DNA of 64,000 nucleotides from the NCBI GenBank assembly GCA_949287985.1, contig CASEIN010000005.1, positions 1 to 64,000 of the forward strand, read 5' to 3'. Positions 36,151-44,817 of this stretch are shown here, piece by piece. The position numbers and the translations under genes were made by a program. This DNA is from Mucispirillum schaedleri (GTDB taxonomy: Bacteria; Chrysiogenota; Deferribacteres; Deferribacterales; Mucispirillaceae). The notes under the pieces were generated by a model that was not told the origin of the DNA, searched no databases, and worked only from the letters and a program-made list of their open reading frames with translations. How positions within the stretch are numbered: position 1 is the first letter of the stretch; each line of letters opens with the position of its first letter.

Positions 36151-37395
36151 ATGAAAAAAATATTAGTAATTTTTATTACTTGTTTTTTTATAACAAACTG
36201 TGCTGATAAATCAAAGTTAATTACTAATATTCCTTTAATGCAGGCAGTTCAGCCTGTTAAGGCAGAACCATCTCACCCTAAAGATTTTGAAAAGTCTATT
36301 CCACAATCTTCTATGATACGAAACTCTCTTGTAAGTTTTAGTAAATCATACCAAAAAGTATATTCAGATAACAGTATTAATGATATGGCAGCAGGAAAAG
36401 ATATGATAGCAGTTTTGAAGGACAATGAAATAGGATTTACAATGCCTTACTGCTCAGGACTTGCTTTAAAAGAAAAGTATAATAAAGTGCGAGTTTATGG
36501 ATATGAAGCAGCAGTTTATAATGGTGGCTATATTGATGTTTATTCTGCAAAAGAGTGTGCCAGTGTTGGAGTATATAAACGTATATTAAATGGTAGTATT
36601 GAAATTATACCAAACTATATAATAGAATGGGTTGGGCAGACAGCAGTTTTGAGAAATTCATATAATGGAGAGATTTTATACCATGGTGATACAGGTATAC
36701 CTATTGCTGCAGCAGGGTATATTAAAGGTATGCCAGCACTATTGCAAAATAATGGGTATCTACTTATTTATAATAATAAACTAAAGTCTTTTGTAATATC
36801 TGGACAGCTTCCTTCAGGTTATAATAAGATATATCATCAGGAAGGCAGGTTTTATGGCACACTAAAAGATAAGGATAAATTTTTTGTTATAGATAATGAA
36901 ACTGTTAAAATAAGTGAAGAAACTGACTGCACAGTAAGCAGCCACAGTATATCTGCAATGTGTGGAAGCACACTCATTACTGATAAAGAAAAATACCATG
37001 ACCTGCCAAAATCAAAAGATTTTGCTGCATCATCTACCACATTTATAACTCTTGAAAACAGCAACCTGCAAATATATTATCTTGAAACCATGTGGCAGCG
37101 ATTTTTATCAATGAGTTATAATAAAAAGCCAAAAGTATGCAGAGTAAATGATACCATTTATTACCAGTCATTTAGTGGTGCAGTTTTTAAACAAAGTAAG
37201 AAAAAGGAAGAGCAGGTAGCATCATTTCCTAAAAAGTGTAATTATAAAAATATTATATTAAATTACGGCGATTTTTACTGTAATGGCAAAGTTTGTGGTA
37301 AATTTTCTTCACCTATAAAAAATAACCATCAGGCAGTAATGTATCGCCGTATTGAAAATAATACAATATATTATTATTTTGATAATCTGGAATAA
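36151..37395 (+). CDS. Lipoprotein of unknown function
   Basis: 414 residues. MKKILVIFITCFFITNCADKS is a lipoprotein signal (TNC). A GTG at 36139 is in frame but has no room for a ribosome site, so the ATG at 36151 is preferred. The mature part is beta-rich, with repeated short blade-like segments (for example GTLKDKDKFFVIDNETVK) and scattered cysteines; a propeller-like fold is possible but unproven. It comes last in the run that starts at mltB and converges with the SDR gene, with stop codons touching. It does not align clearly with the two lipoproteins upstream. Confidence 0.7.
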   Translation: MKKILVIFITCFFITNCADKSKLITNIPLMQAVQPVKAEPSHPKDFEKSIPQSSMIRNSLVSFSKSYQKVYSDNSINDMAAGKDMIAVLKDNEIGFTMPYCSGLALKEKYNKVRVYGYEAAVYNGGYIDVYSAKECASVGVYKRILNGSIEIIPNYIIEWVGQTAVLRNSYNGEILYHGDTGIPIAAAGYIKGMPALLQNNGYLLIYNNKLKSFVISGQLPSGYNKIYHQEGRFYGTLKDKDKFFVIDNETVKISEETDCTVSSHSISAMCGSTLITDKEKYHDLPKSKDFAASSTTFITLENSNLQIYYLETMWQRFLSMSYNKKPKVCRVNDTIYYQSFSGAVFKQSKKKEEQVASFPKKCNYKNIILNYGDFYCNGKVCGKFSSPIKNNHQAVMYRRIENNTIYYYFDNLE

Positions 37396-38166
37396 TTATC
37401 CCCTGTTAAAAAGTGTAGATGAACGCTGGGCAGTAGGGGTTACCATTAAATGCTGTATATTAATATTTTCAGATAATGTTGTCATAAAAAATATAATATC
37501 AGCAATATCTTCTGCCACTAAAGGTTTAAAGCCTTTATAAACATTATCTGCCTTTTCTTTATCATTATTAAAGCGAACAAGAGAAAATTCAGTTTCTACA
37601 GCACCCGGCTCAATAGATGATACACGTATATTAGTTTTTAATAAATCCATATTCATAGCCTGGCTTAATGCACGAACTGCAAATTTTGTAGCATTATAAA
37701 CATTACCACCAGGGTATACTTGTGAGCCTGCAATACTTCCAAGGTTAATAATGCAGCCTTCATTTTTTTCAATCATTAAAGGAACAACTGCTTTTGCAGC
37801 ATATAAAAAGCCTTTAATATTTGTATCTATCATTTCTTCCCAGTCATCAATATTGCCATCTTGTAATGGTGCAAGCCCTTTTGCAAGCCCTGCATTATTA
37901 ATAAAAATATATGGAGTAAGGTTATTGGCTTTTAAGTCATTACCAAATTTTTCACAGGCAAATCTATCTGTAATATCAAAGCAGTATGGGTAAACTTTCA
38001 CTCCATGTTTTATTTCTATATCATTTTTTATGCTAATAAGCCTTTCTTCACGTCTTCCTGTAATAATAATATTTGCACCGTGTTTTGCATATAAATAAGC
38101 ACAGGCTTTTCCTATACCTGAAGTTGCACCAGTAATCAAAACTATTTTATCTTTTACACTAATCAT
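37396..38166 (-). CDS. Short-chain dehydrogenase/reductase
   Basis: 256 residues with the classical SDR signs: TGATSGIGK (12-20) for NAD(P), R-R at 38-39 (TGRREER), which favours NADP, NNAG (90-93), and the catalytic set S144, Y157, K161 in GSIAGS and YNATK. Members of this YdfG-like group reduce hydroxy-acid or keto substrates such as serine or 3-hydroxypropionate semialdehydes. Substrate not determined here. Gene has GGAGG upstream of its ATG and stands directly ahead of gspN on the same strand, 17 bases beyond it, so it may be transcribed by read-through from the T2SS operon. Confidence 0.88.
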   Translation of the reverse strand: MISVKDKIVLITGATSGIGKACAYLYAKHGANIIITGRREERLISIKNDIEIKHGVKVYPYCFDITDRFACEKFGNDLKANNLTPYIFINNAGLAKGLAPLQDGNIDDWEEMIDTNIKGFLYAAKAVVPLMIEKNEGCIINLGSIAGSQVYPGGNVYNATKFAVRALSQAMNMDLLKTNIRVSSIEPGAVETEFSLVRFNNDKEKADNVYKGFKPLVAEDIADIIFFMTTLSENINIQHLMVTPTAQRSSTLFNRG

Positions 38167-38183
38167 TAATATCCTCCATATAT

Positions 38184-38903
38184 TTATTTTAACAAGGCCA
38201 CTTTAGGCATTCTAGCAGGGCCTGTTAATGTAAATTTTAGTGGGAAATTTCCCATTGAAGCTTCCCCTTGAATATTTAAGATAGATGTATCTATCTTTTG
38301 TTTATTTAAATCAACAAAACCTGTAACTTTTAATGAATTACTGCCTGTTGCAGAAAAATTATTAATAGTAAGTTTGTTTTTATTAATATCTGCTTCTGCT
38401 TTTATACTGTCAACAGCAACAGGCATAAGTGGGTGGTTAAAAGTAACTTTATTTGGTGCATCTATTGTGATTTTTCCAGTTTCATCTTTAATATTATATG
38501 TAATATTGCCATTAAAAGAACCACTGCCAGTCATGTTACCCATTTGTGCAAGTGTTGCAATATATCCTTTAATATCAGCATTTAATTTACTACCGCTAAG
38601 CTTTCCTGATAAATTAAATGCAGTAGAATCAGCTTTAAAAGCAACTCGTTTAAATAATAAACCCAGTGGGTTATAATCAAGCTGCACATTACTTATAACT
38701 AAAGGCCCTGTTTTAACATTTGTGGCAGTAGCACCAAAAAATGTAACATTTATACTATCATACCTAATATCGATTTTTTTATTTTGGACAGTATCTGTAA
38801 TAATATTTGTTACAACTGCATTTAATGGAAACTTAATTATAATAGTAATCAAAAAAGCAGCAAAAAAAGCAATTACGGAAAAGATAATTTGTTTTTTATT
38901 CAT
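38184..38903 (-). CDS. gspN: Type II secretion system protein GspN
   Basis: 239 residues: a single N-terminal membrane segment (about 7-25), then a beta-rich periplasmic part with repeated short strands (FNLSGKLSGSKLNADIKG, then ITIDAPNKVTFNHPLMPVAVDSIKAEADI), typical of the GspN found in deltaproteobacterial-type T2SS. Its exact job is poorly known; it is part of the inner-membrane platform. It is the last gene of gspGHIJKLMN and lies 9 bases after gspM. Confidence 0.75.
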   Translation of the reverse strand: MNKKQIIFSVIAFFAAFLITIIIKFPLNAVVTNIITDTVQNKKIDIRYDSINVTFFGATATNVKTGPLVISNVQLDYNPLGLLFKRVAFKADSTAFNLSGKLSGSKLNADIKGYIATLAQMGNMTGSGSFNGNITYNIKDETGKITIDAPNKVTFNHPLMPVAVDSIKAEADINKNKLTINNFSATGSNSLKVTGFVDLNKQKIDTSILNIQGEASMGNFPLKFTLTGPARMPKVALLK

Positions 38904-38912
38904 ATTCTACCT

Positions 38913-39581
38913 TTACATTTTTACTACTTCAAGTGAAGCATCAATCATTCTTGGATTATCGTATCTTTTATTAAAAGTTATCACTTTAATGGAAAGATTA
39001 TCATATATTTCAATTTCTTTAATAAAGTTAACAAGTTCATCAAAATATAAGTTTTCTATTCTTAATGAAACATGTTCAATACCTTTAGAAGCACTAATAG
39101 GGCGTAAATTAATTATTTTATCAGCTATACCTATTGACGAGCCAGTATTTTGAATAAATACTAAAAGGCTTTGAGTCATAGCATTAACGCCTTTTGATTT
39201 TGCAAACTGGATTTGACCTGCCATATTAGCAACATTTTCAAGTTTTTTATATGTATTATCTGCCTTTTCTATGGAAGAATTCAGCTTTGAATTAAGAAAT
39301 AAATTAGTCCAGTAAAAAAGGAAAAATATACTCATAACTACAACAAATACTGTTAATATTTGCTGTTTATTTTGAATATAAAAATTTTTATAATCAAAAC
39401 TTTTAATATCCTGTAATGATATATTTTTTAAGCTTTTTAAGTTAAATTTAATATTAGCCTGCTGAGTATTATCAACCATTTTAATATTTTTTAACTTATC
39501 TTTTACAGATGATAATTTTAAATCTTTTAAATTTATTTCTGTAGTTCTTAATTTATGAAAAATTTCTTTAAGTTTTTCCAT
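38913..39581 (-). CDS. gspM: Type II secretion system protein GspM-like
   Basis: 222 residues. An N-terminal cytoplasmic part of about 75 residues is longer than usual and holds LKDLKLSSVKDKLKNIK-like lysine/leucine repeats. A membrane segment follows (about 76-94), then a periplasmic ferredoxin-like domain (HVSLRIENLYFDELVNFIKEI). GspM pairs with GspL to hold the ATPase at the membrane. Assignment rests on order (after gspL, ahead of gspN) and the domain pattern; sequence conservation in this family is low. Starts 1 base after the gspL stop. Confidence 0.7.
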   Translation of the reverse strand: MEKLKEIFHKLRTTEINLKDLKLSSVKDKLKNIKMVDNTQQANIKFNLKSLKNISLQDIKSFDYKNFYIQNKQQILTVFVVVMSIFFLFYWTNLFLNSKLNSSIEKADNTYKKLENVANMAGQIQFAKSKGVNAMTQSLLVFIQNTGSSIGIADKIINLRPISASKGIEHVSLRIENLYFDELVNFIKEIEIYDNLSIKVITFNKRYDNPRMIDASLEVVKM

Positions 39582-39582
39582 A

Positions 39583-40587
39583 CTATTTATTGTCCTTTTC
39601 GTATTTCATAGTAAAAGTAATGCCATCTTTGGATTTTTTTGTATCATCAACATTTATAGTATTTTGCAGCTGGTTTTCCATATTTTTTTTCACTTCTTCC
39701 ACCTGAGCAAAATCAGAAGCTGTTCCAGATATTCTTATATCATTATCTCTAATATTTATACCTTCAAAAACAACCCCATTTACTGCTGCATTATTTAAAT
39801 CATTAAGAATACTTAATATTCTTTGGGAAGATGAGCCACCTGAAACAGATTTTGACTGCTGTATAAGTGAACCGTATGGGTCCTTTGATGAAGCAACACC
39901 TAAATTAGTATAAACTTTTGCAAGTGCATCTTCATAATATTTATTTAATCTATTATTTGCTGATATTTCACTAATATATCCAATTATGAAAAAAACATAG
40001 ATTACAAGTAATAAGGCAGCAGGTAAAACAAAAGGAAAATTAATAGGGGATTTTTTTTGAACACCCGGCAGTATTATAGAATATTTTACAGTATCTAAAG
40101 TATCAAATAAATCTTTAGATGTAATAAAATCATTATCCTTACTATCGCATAATGTAACCATGTTATTGGATAATGAATACATTTTTTCCCCATCTGAAAA
40201 AATAAATTCATTATATTTAGTGCAAAATTCTAAAAACGGTGTAGATATTTTTTTAAAAGAAGAGAAAAGTTCTTTATTATTATTAATAATATTAATTAAA
40301 TTATCATTTATAATATATATAACAGTTTTAGAAGTATTTTGAAATACTCCGTAATTAGCAACCATATCAGCAGGAAACATAATATTCAGATAGTTTTGTG
40401 CTATTGCTTTCATTTTTTTAGCACTTGTTGCAATATGCTCAATACCTACGTAAAAAAAGTATGTATCATCAATTAATAAAGCACCTTTATTACTATCATT
40501 TATTACATCTTCAACACTAACTCTATATGTGGAGCTGCCTGTAATTTTATAAAGCAGCCCTTCTTTAAAGTAGTAGTTATGGTCCAT
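39583..40587 (-). CDS. gspL: Type II secretion system protein GspL-like
   Basis: 334 residues. Residues 1-195 are a cytoplasmic part, shorter than the usual actin-like domain of GspL; a membrane helix (about 198-220, VLPAALLLVIYVFFIIGYI) follows, then a periplasmic domain with a ferredoxin-like IRDNDIRISGTASDFAQVEEV segment. GspL binds the N-domain of GspE and transmits ATPase energy to the pseudopilus. It lies 23 bases after gspK in the operon. Confidence 0.75.
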   Translation of the reverse strand: MDHNYYFKEGLLYKITGSSTYRVSVEDVINDSNKGALLIDDTYFFYVGIEHIATSAKKMKAIAQNYLNIMFPADMVANYGVFQNTSKTVIYIINDNLINIINNNKELFSSFKKISTPFLEFCTKYNEFIFSDGEKMYSLSNNMVTLCDSKDNDFITSKDLFDTLDTVKYSIILPGVQKKSPINFPFVLPAALLLVIYVFFIIGYISEISANNRLNKYYEDALAKVYTNLGVASSKDPYGSLIQQSKSVSGGSSSQRILSILNDLNNAAVNGVVFEGINIRDNDIRISGTASDFAQVEEVKKNMENQLQNTINVDDTKKSKDGITFTMKYEKDNK

Positions 40588-40610
40588 AAACTTTTATTTC
40601 TCCAATTTAT

Positions 40611-41522
40611 TTAAAAATAATCTATATTATTGCCTTCTATATATTTTAAAGGTGATACACTGCTGCCATTTCTTTGAACAAGCAGATGGTAGTATATATT
40701 ATCATCTCCTATATTTAATTCAATTTTAATATAAAATAAAGAAGATTTTACATCAATGAATGGTAAAATTTTACTATATTCGTCCTGCATGGCTGCTCCC
40801 ATTATATTATATACAGCAGAAACATCTTTAAAAGGTTCTGTTTCTCTTGTGGATATTATTTGGTCTGTATAAGGGGCAAGCTCTGGAACGTATGCATTAA
40901 TTACTTCTTTTGAAGCAAGGTTTACATTTATCTTATTTCCATCTCCTGCTATAGAAATATATGGTATTAATTTTTTATATTCTGTTTGAAAAGAAGGCAG
41001 CAGGGCAAGTTCTGCCAAAGTTTGTAACTGGGCAGATTTCATGCTGTAAGGTGCACCATTTTCATCAAAACGTTCACCTGTTGGGTCGCTTGCCCCAATC
41101 CATGTTAAAAGTTCATAAATATCTGGCTCTGTAATTTCTAATTCTCGCATTAATTCACTTAATGCATTTTGTGCTCTTTCTTTTATATTTTCATCTTTTG
41201 AGTTCAGGGCAGCCATAGGCACTTTTGCATTAAGTGGCTTCATGGTTATTGTCATAAAACCATTATCAAGTGGGATAGTAGGTATCTGCATCCATATATC
41301 ATCAGCTGCATCATATGATGCTTCATCGTATTGAAAAGCCATTTCTAAAGCTTCTATTGCAGTCATAGCATAAATTGCACCTTGGTAATCATTTTGCAGG
41401 CTTATAACTGTTCCATAGGCAGCAAGTGATTTTTCATTAATAAAAAGAGCCAGTGAAGTGCAGGCTGTTATAACCACCATAACTGTTATTAAAATAGAGC
41501 CTTTTTTCATATTTTTATTCAT
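40611..41522 (-). CDS. gspK: Minor pseudopilin GspK
   Basis: 303 residues. MKKGSILITVMVVITACTSL (from residue 5) is a prepilin-type N-terminus with no glutamate at mature position 5, as is normal for GspK. The large helical domain (about 115-240, ERAQNALSELMRELEI and YKKLIPYI) with KINVNLASKE is the expected GspK body. It caps the pseudopilus tip with GspI and GspJ. The gene abuts gspJ (stop and start adjacent). The first ATG (MNKNM) is kept, although the ATG at residue 5 could be the true start. Confidence 0.85.
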   Translation of the reverse strand: MNKNMKKGSILITVMVVITACTSLALFINEKSLAAYGTVISLQNDYQGAIYAMTAIEALEMAFQYDEASYDAADDIWMQIPTIPLDNGFMTITMKPLNAKVPMAALNSKDENIKERAQNALSELMRELEITEPDIYELLTWIGASDPTGERFDENGAPYSMKSAQLQTLAELALLPSFQTEYKKLIPYISIAGDGNKINVNLASKEVINAYVPELAPYTDQIISTRETEPFKDVSAVYNIMGAAMQDEYSKILPFIDVKSSLFYIKIELNIGDDNIYYHLLVQRNGSSVSPLKYIEGNNIDYF

Positions 41523-42044
41523 TTATGTATTATCCATAGTTCTTGCAACTGGAATAGTTATCAGCTGCTCATTAATTTTTAATGAAATATTAAACATTTT
41601 TGCGTTTGCCACAGCATCTTCTTTATATTCACTGCCATCATAAAATGTGGCAGATAGTTCTGCTGCATTTGGTAAAATTCTCATTTCCATACTAAAGGCA
41701 GTATCTGCATTTTCTTCTTTTCTTACAAGGTAATTTTCATCATCAACATAATATGTTACATCAACAGGTAAAGCCTTATTAAACCTTAAGCTGTTTTGTG
41801 TAGTAAAAGTAAGCCTGTATACCTGACCTGATTTATCTACTTTTATAGAATCTCCCTGCATCATTCTTGCATCTTTATTAATAAGCCTTGTTAATGACTG
41901 CTGCAGAACAATATTTCTACTTTGCACAACTGCTCTATCCCTTGTGGTTACAACAGAAGAAAACATGGCAAATAGCCCTAAAGCCACAATAGATGAAATA
42001 GCAGCAGCAATTAATAATTCAAATAAAGTAAATCCCTTCTTCAT
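41523..42044 (-). CDS. gspJ: Minor pseudopilin GspJ
   Basis: 173 residues beginning MKKGFTLFELLIAAAISSIV, a prepilin cleavage site (KG/FTLFE with the required glutamate at +5). The body has the beta-strands of GspJ (GQVYRLTFTTQNSLRF). It forms the tip complex with GspI and GspK. It overlaps gspI by one base. The size is slightly below average for the family. No prepilin peptidase gene is in this window, so GspO/PilD must be encoded elsewhere. Confidence 0.85.
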   Translation of the reverse strand: MKKGFTLFELLIAAAISSIVALGLFAMFSSVVTTRDRAVVQSRNIVLQQSLTRLINKDARMMQGDSIKVDKSGQVYRLTFTTQNSLRFNKALPVDVTYYVDDENYLVRKEENADTAFSMEMRILPNAAELSATFYDGSEYKEDAVANAKMFNISLKINEQLITIPVARTMDNT

Positions 42045-42421
42045 TACATACCAAACCCAGAACTGCTTCCACTGGCTTTTTCATAGTATACAAAGCTGAC
42101 TGTAGCCTGGTCTGTGGAAACTGTCATCGTAACTTTTTGCACCATTTGAACGCCTGATGCTTCTTTTAAAAATGAGTAATGAACTAATGTGCCATTATAA
42201 TCTTCTGTTTCTTCAAAGGCTTTATTAGGAAAATTAATCTGTCTTGTAATTCTATCATATGCTCTTTCTATTACAAACATTTTTGCTTTTGAAGATGCAA
42301 TAGCATTTAAAGACATATTCTGAATAGAATAAATCCCAAGTATACTTATACTTAAAACTGCTAATGCAATTAAAACTTCTAAAAGTGTAAATCCTTTTTT
42401 TAATTTTTTATTGGTTTTCAT
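42044..42421 (-). CDS. gspI: Minor pseudopilin GspI
   Basis: 125 residues. KKGFTLLEVLIALAVLSISI is a standard type IV pilin-like N-terminus with Glu at +5. The rest is a short beta-rich domain, AYDRITRQINFPN then HYSFLKEASGVQMVQKVT, typical of GspI. It nucleates the pseudopilus tip. Its start overlaps the end of gspH by 14 bases. Confidence 0.85.
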   Translation of the reverse strand: MKTNKKLKKGFTLLEVLIALAVLSISILGIYSIQNMSLNAIASSKAKMFVIERAYDRITRQINFPNKAFEETEDYNGTLVHYSFLKEASGVQMVQKVTMTVSTDQATVSFVYYEKASGSSSGFGM

Positions 42422-42833
42422 CTTTATACCTGGTAGTCATTAAAAGAGGGATAGATTCAATTATTCTTCCATCATTTAAAGTTAATTCAAAATAATCGCA
42501 AAATCCATCAGGATAAACTCTAATGGCATATTCATTACCACGCACTTCATATTTATTAATAGATACTTCACTTATTTCTTTCGTATCAGGCAGAGTTTTA
42601 CTTTCTTTATCATGGTTTAAAAGGTTTGCACTTCCTTTAAAGCCAGTAATTGCAATAGGCTGTCCTAATTCAATAGAACGTGCCCATTCTTCTTTTATTA
42701 ATTTATCTAAATATTCAAGACGAGGGTCTATTCCTACGCTTTTTGAAGTAAATCTAGGAGTTATACTCATAAGCCCAATGCCTATAATAAGCATAACAAT
42801 CATTAATTCTATTAAAGTAAATGCTCTTTTCAT
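42408..42833 (-). CDS. gspH: Minor pseudopilin GspH
   Basis: 141 residues. The N-terminus is MKRAFTLIELMIVMLIIGIG: a prepilin sequence in which the residue before the cleavage site is alanine instead of the usual glycine. Prepilin peptidase accepts alanine in some substrates. The body has two strands typical of GspH (EVRGNEYAIRVYPDGF). It joins GspG fibre to the tip complex. The ATG has no visible ribosome site and lies just after an intrinsic terminator that separates it from gspG. Confidence 0.8.
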   Translation of the reverse strand: MKRAFTLIELMIVMLIIGIGLMSITPRFTSKSVGIDPRLEYLDKLIKEEWARSIELGQPIAITGFKGSANLLNHDKESKTLPDTKEISEVSINKYEVRGNEYAIRVYPDGFCDYFELTLNDGRIIESIPLLMTTRYKDENQ

Positions 42834-42839
42834 ATATAC

Positions 42840-42868
42840 AAAAAAGGGGAAAGGTTAAACCTTACCCC
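42840..42868 (-). terminator. Intrinsic terminator between gspG and gspH
   Basis: On the minus strand GGGG-T-AAGGTT, loop, AACCTT-T-CCCC, then TTTTTT. The stem has 10 pairs with one T-T mismatch and a short loop, and the T-run ends about 7 bases before the gspH ATG. It lies 9 bases after the gspG stop. It should stop much of the transcript after gspG and leave partial read-through into gspHIJKLMN. Confidence 0.75.
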
Positions 42869-42876
42869 AAAATAAT

Positions 42877-43326
42877 TTATTTAACAATATTATAGCTTGT
42901 AATATCGGCGTTATATTCTTCGCCACCTTCCTGACCATCTGCACCATATGTTATAATTTCATAAGGTCTGTTTTCATCTTCAGTAGGGCTTCTATATATA
43001 TAATCTCTACCCCAAGGGTCTTTAGGAACAACTTGAGAGCTTAAATAACCACCAGGGCTCCAGCTGTTAGGCACAGGGTCAATTTCTGGTTTAACAACAA
43101 GGGCTTGTAAGCCTTGATCTGTTGTAGGGTAGTTACCATTTTCTGCTCTGTATAATTCAACAGCATTTTTTAATACAGTTATATCATTTTTTGCTTTTGA
43201 TACTCTTGCTTTATCTGGTGCACTCATAATTTGAGGTCCAATAAATGTAGCTAAAAGACCTAATATAACTAATACAACCATAAGTTCTATTAAGGTAAAA
43301 CCGGGACGCATTTTTCTGTTTCTCAT
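42877..43326 (-). CDS. gspG: Major pseudopilin GspG
   Basis: 149 residues from the ATG at 43326, which has AAGGAG at the right distance; the open frame extends to 43368 without a ribosome site. [19 protein letters not shown] is the prepilin leader. The body carries [17 protein letters not shown], the calcium-site region [14 protein letters not shown], and a C-terminal [10 protein letters not shown]. GspG polymerises into the pseudopilus that pushes substrates through the secretin. It is first in the minus-strand operon and divergent from the CPBP/gspC side; the terminator just after it should make it the most abundant subunit. Confidence 0.93.
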   Translation of the reverse strand: MRNRKMRPGFTLIELMVVLVILGLLATFIGPQIMSAPDKARVSKAKNDITVLKNAVELYRAENGNYPTTDQGLQALVVKPEIDPVPNSWSPGGYLSSQVVPKDPWGRDYIYRSPTEDENRPYEIITYGADGQEGGEEYNADITSYNIVK

Positions 43327-43428
43327 GTATCTCTCCTTATTATTTTTCGTTTTTAAAAAAAGTATCACAAGATTATATAAAAATCAATAAATCATTTAAA
43401 TTTATCACAATTTATATTATAGTATACT

Positions 43429-43875
43429 ATGAATAAAAATTTGTTACATATTTTTTTTTATATAACTATAATTATTGTCTATACTATAAGTATTATTTTC
43501 TACGGTGTTAAAAATATTAATACTTATAATATTATTTTATTTTTATTTGCTTCTCCATTAGTAGAAGAATATATATTTAGAGGTTTAGTTCAAAAAAATA
43601 TACAAAAAAAATTAAATTATACATTTTTTTCATATATTTCTTTAGGCAATTTTATTACATCAGTTATTTTTACAGCCTGTCATTTTATAGCAGGTAACAA
43701 CTTTATTGTAACTATTTTAATAATATTCCCATCTATATATTTAGGGATATTATATGATAAATACAAAAGTATAAAACAGCCATTTTTTGCTCACAGCTTA
43801 TTTAATATTATTGTATTTATTGACTACCCTGAAGATTTACTTCCATTTATTATGAAAATAATATTGATACAATAA
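43429..43875 (+). CDS. CPBP-family intramembrane metalloprotease
   Basis: 148 residues, small for the family, with about four hydrophobic segments. The motifs EEYIFRG (E46, E47, R51), CHFIAG (H85) and FAHSLFN (H122, N126) are the expected zinc-site residues of CPBP/Rce1-like proteases. Such proteins cleave or process membrane peptides; the target here is unknown. It sits between the two divergent T2SS operons. The ATG follows a TATTAT element by only 8 bases and lacks a ribosome site, so a leaderless message is likely. GspC starts 45 bases downstream. Confidence 0.8.
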   Translation: MNKNLLHIFFYITIIIVYTISIIFYGVKNINTYNIILFLFASPLVEEYIFRGLVQKNIQKKLNYTFFSYISLGNFITSVIFTACHFIAGNNFIVTILIIFPSIYLGILYDKYKSIKQPFFAHSLFNIIVFIDYPEDLLPFIMKIILIQ

Positions 43876-43920
43876 AAAAAATAATTGATTTTTATATAAA
43901 TAATTGATACATCATATAAC

Positions 43921-44817
43921 ATGGTTAATTTTAAACTACCGTACCTTGTTTACCCTATAGTAATAGGCATAGCTTGTGGTTATTTAGTTTCAGCTGTAAC
44001 AAGCAGTGTATTTACAGCACCAAAGCCGCTTCCTGTTCCACGGGTTAAAAAGGTGGAAAAACAACAAATTGATTATAATAAAGCAGCATCAGATGTTATT
44101 AATAAAAATGTTTTTATGCTGGATATGACACCAAAGCTTACAGCTTCTAATCATATAAGTGATAATGGAAGTGCAGGTTTAAGTTCCAGTGGTGCTCCAC
44201 TAAACCCAACACCACCATTTAATGCTAAACTTATTGGTGTAATATATGATGAAGTAAATAATACTGGTATTGCCACAATAGTGCTTGACAGTGGCACAAC
44301 AAGTATATCTTTAGGTGGAGAAAAAGAAGGTATAAAACTTATTGAATTATCATACAGTTTTGCAAATATAGAAAAAGATGGTAAAGTATATTCAATAGTT
44401 ATAGATAATGGAGCAGTAGTGCAGTCTATTCCTGCACCGCAGGTGCCTATCTCTTCAGCACAAAATACAGGTGTTAAGATACAGGATACTGGTGCAAATA
44501 TAAATATTACAGTGCCTAGAGATGAGCTTAAAAACGATTTAAAAGATATTAATCAGGTGCTGCAAAGTGCCCGTGTTGCCACTTTTTATGAAGATGGTCA
44601 GTTTGTAGGATACAGGGTAGCAATGTTAAAACCAGAATCACCTTTACTAAAGTTAGGGCTGCAAGTGGGCGATATAATAACGAGAATTAACGGCAGTGAG
44701 CTTACAAACCCTGCTGCATTATTTAATATGTTTTCGCAAGTTGATGATATATCAGCATTAAATGTTGATATGCTTAGAAATAAAGAAAAAAAATCCTTGT
44801 TTGTGGAAATTAGATGA
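43921..44817 (+). CDS. gspC: Type II secretion system protein GspC
   Basis: 298 residues. A short cytoplasmic start, one membrane helix (about 8-30, IVIGIACGYLVSAV), an HR domain (about 60-150, FNAKLIGVIYDEVN), a variable linker (about 150-210) and a C-terminal PDZ domain (YRVAMLKPESPLLKLGLQVGDIITRINGSEL). GspC bridges the inner-membrane platform and the secretin and selects substrate. Order gspC-D-E-F is standard. It overlaps gspD by 4 bases (ATGA). No ribosome site is seen before its ATG. Confidence 0.85.
   Translation: MVNFKLPYLVYPIVIGIACGYLVSAVTSSVFTAPKPLPVPRVKKVEKQQIDYNKAASDVINKNVFMLDMTPKLTASNHISDNGSAGLSSSGAPLNPTPPFNAKLIGVIYDEVNNTGIATIVLDSGTTSISLGGEKEGIKLIELSYSFANIEKDGKVYSIVIDNGAVVQSIPAPQVPISSAQNTGVKIQDTGANINITVPRDELKNDLKDINQVLQSARVATFYEDGQFVGYRVAMLKPESPLLKLGLQVGDIITRINGSELTNPAALFNMFSQVDDISALNVDMLRNKEKKSLFVEIR

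Noticed and set aside
37396-38166. SDR gene as part of the type II secretion system
   Set aside because: It has full SDR catalytic residues and a separate ribosome site; only read-through links it to gspN.
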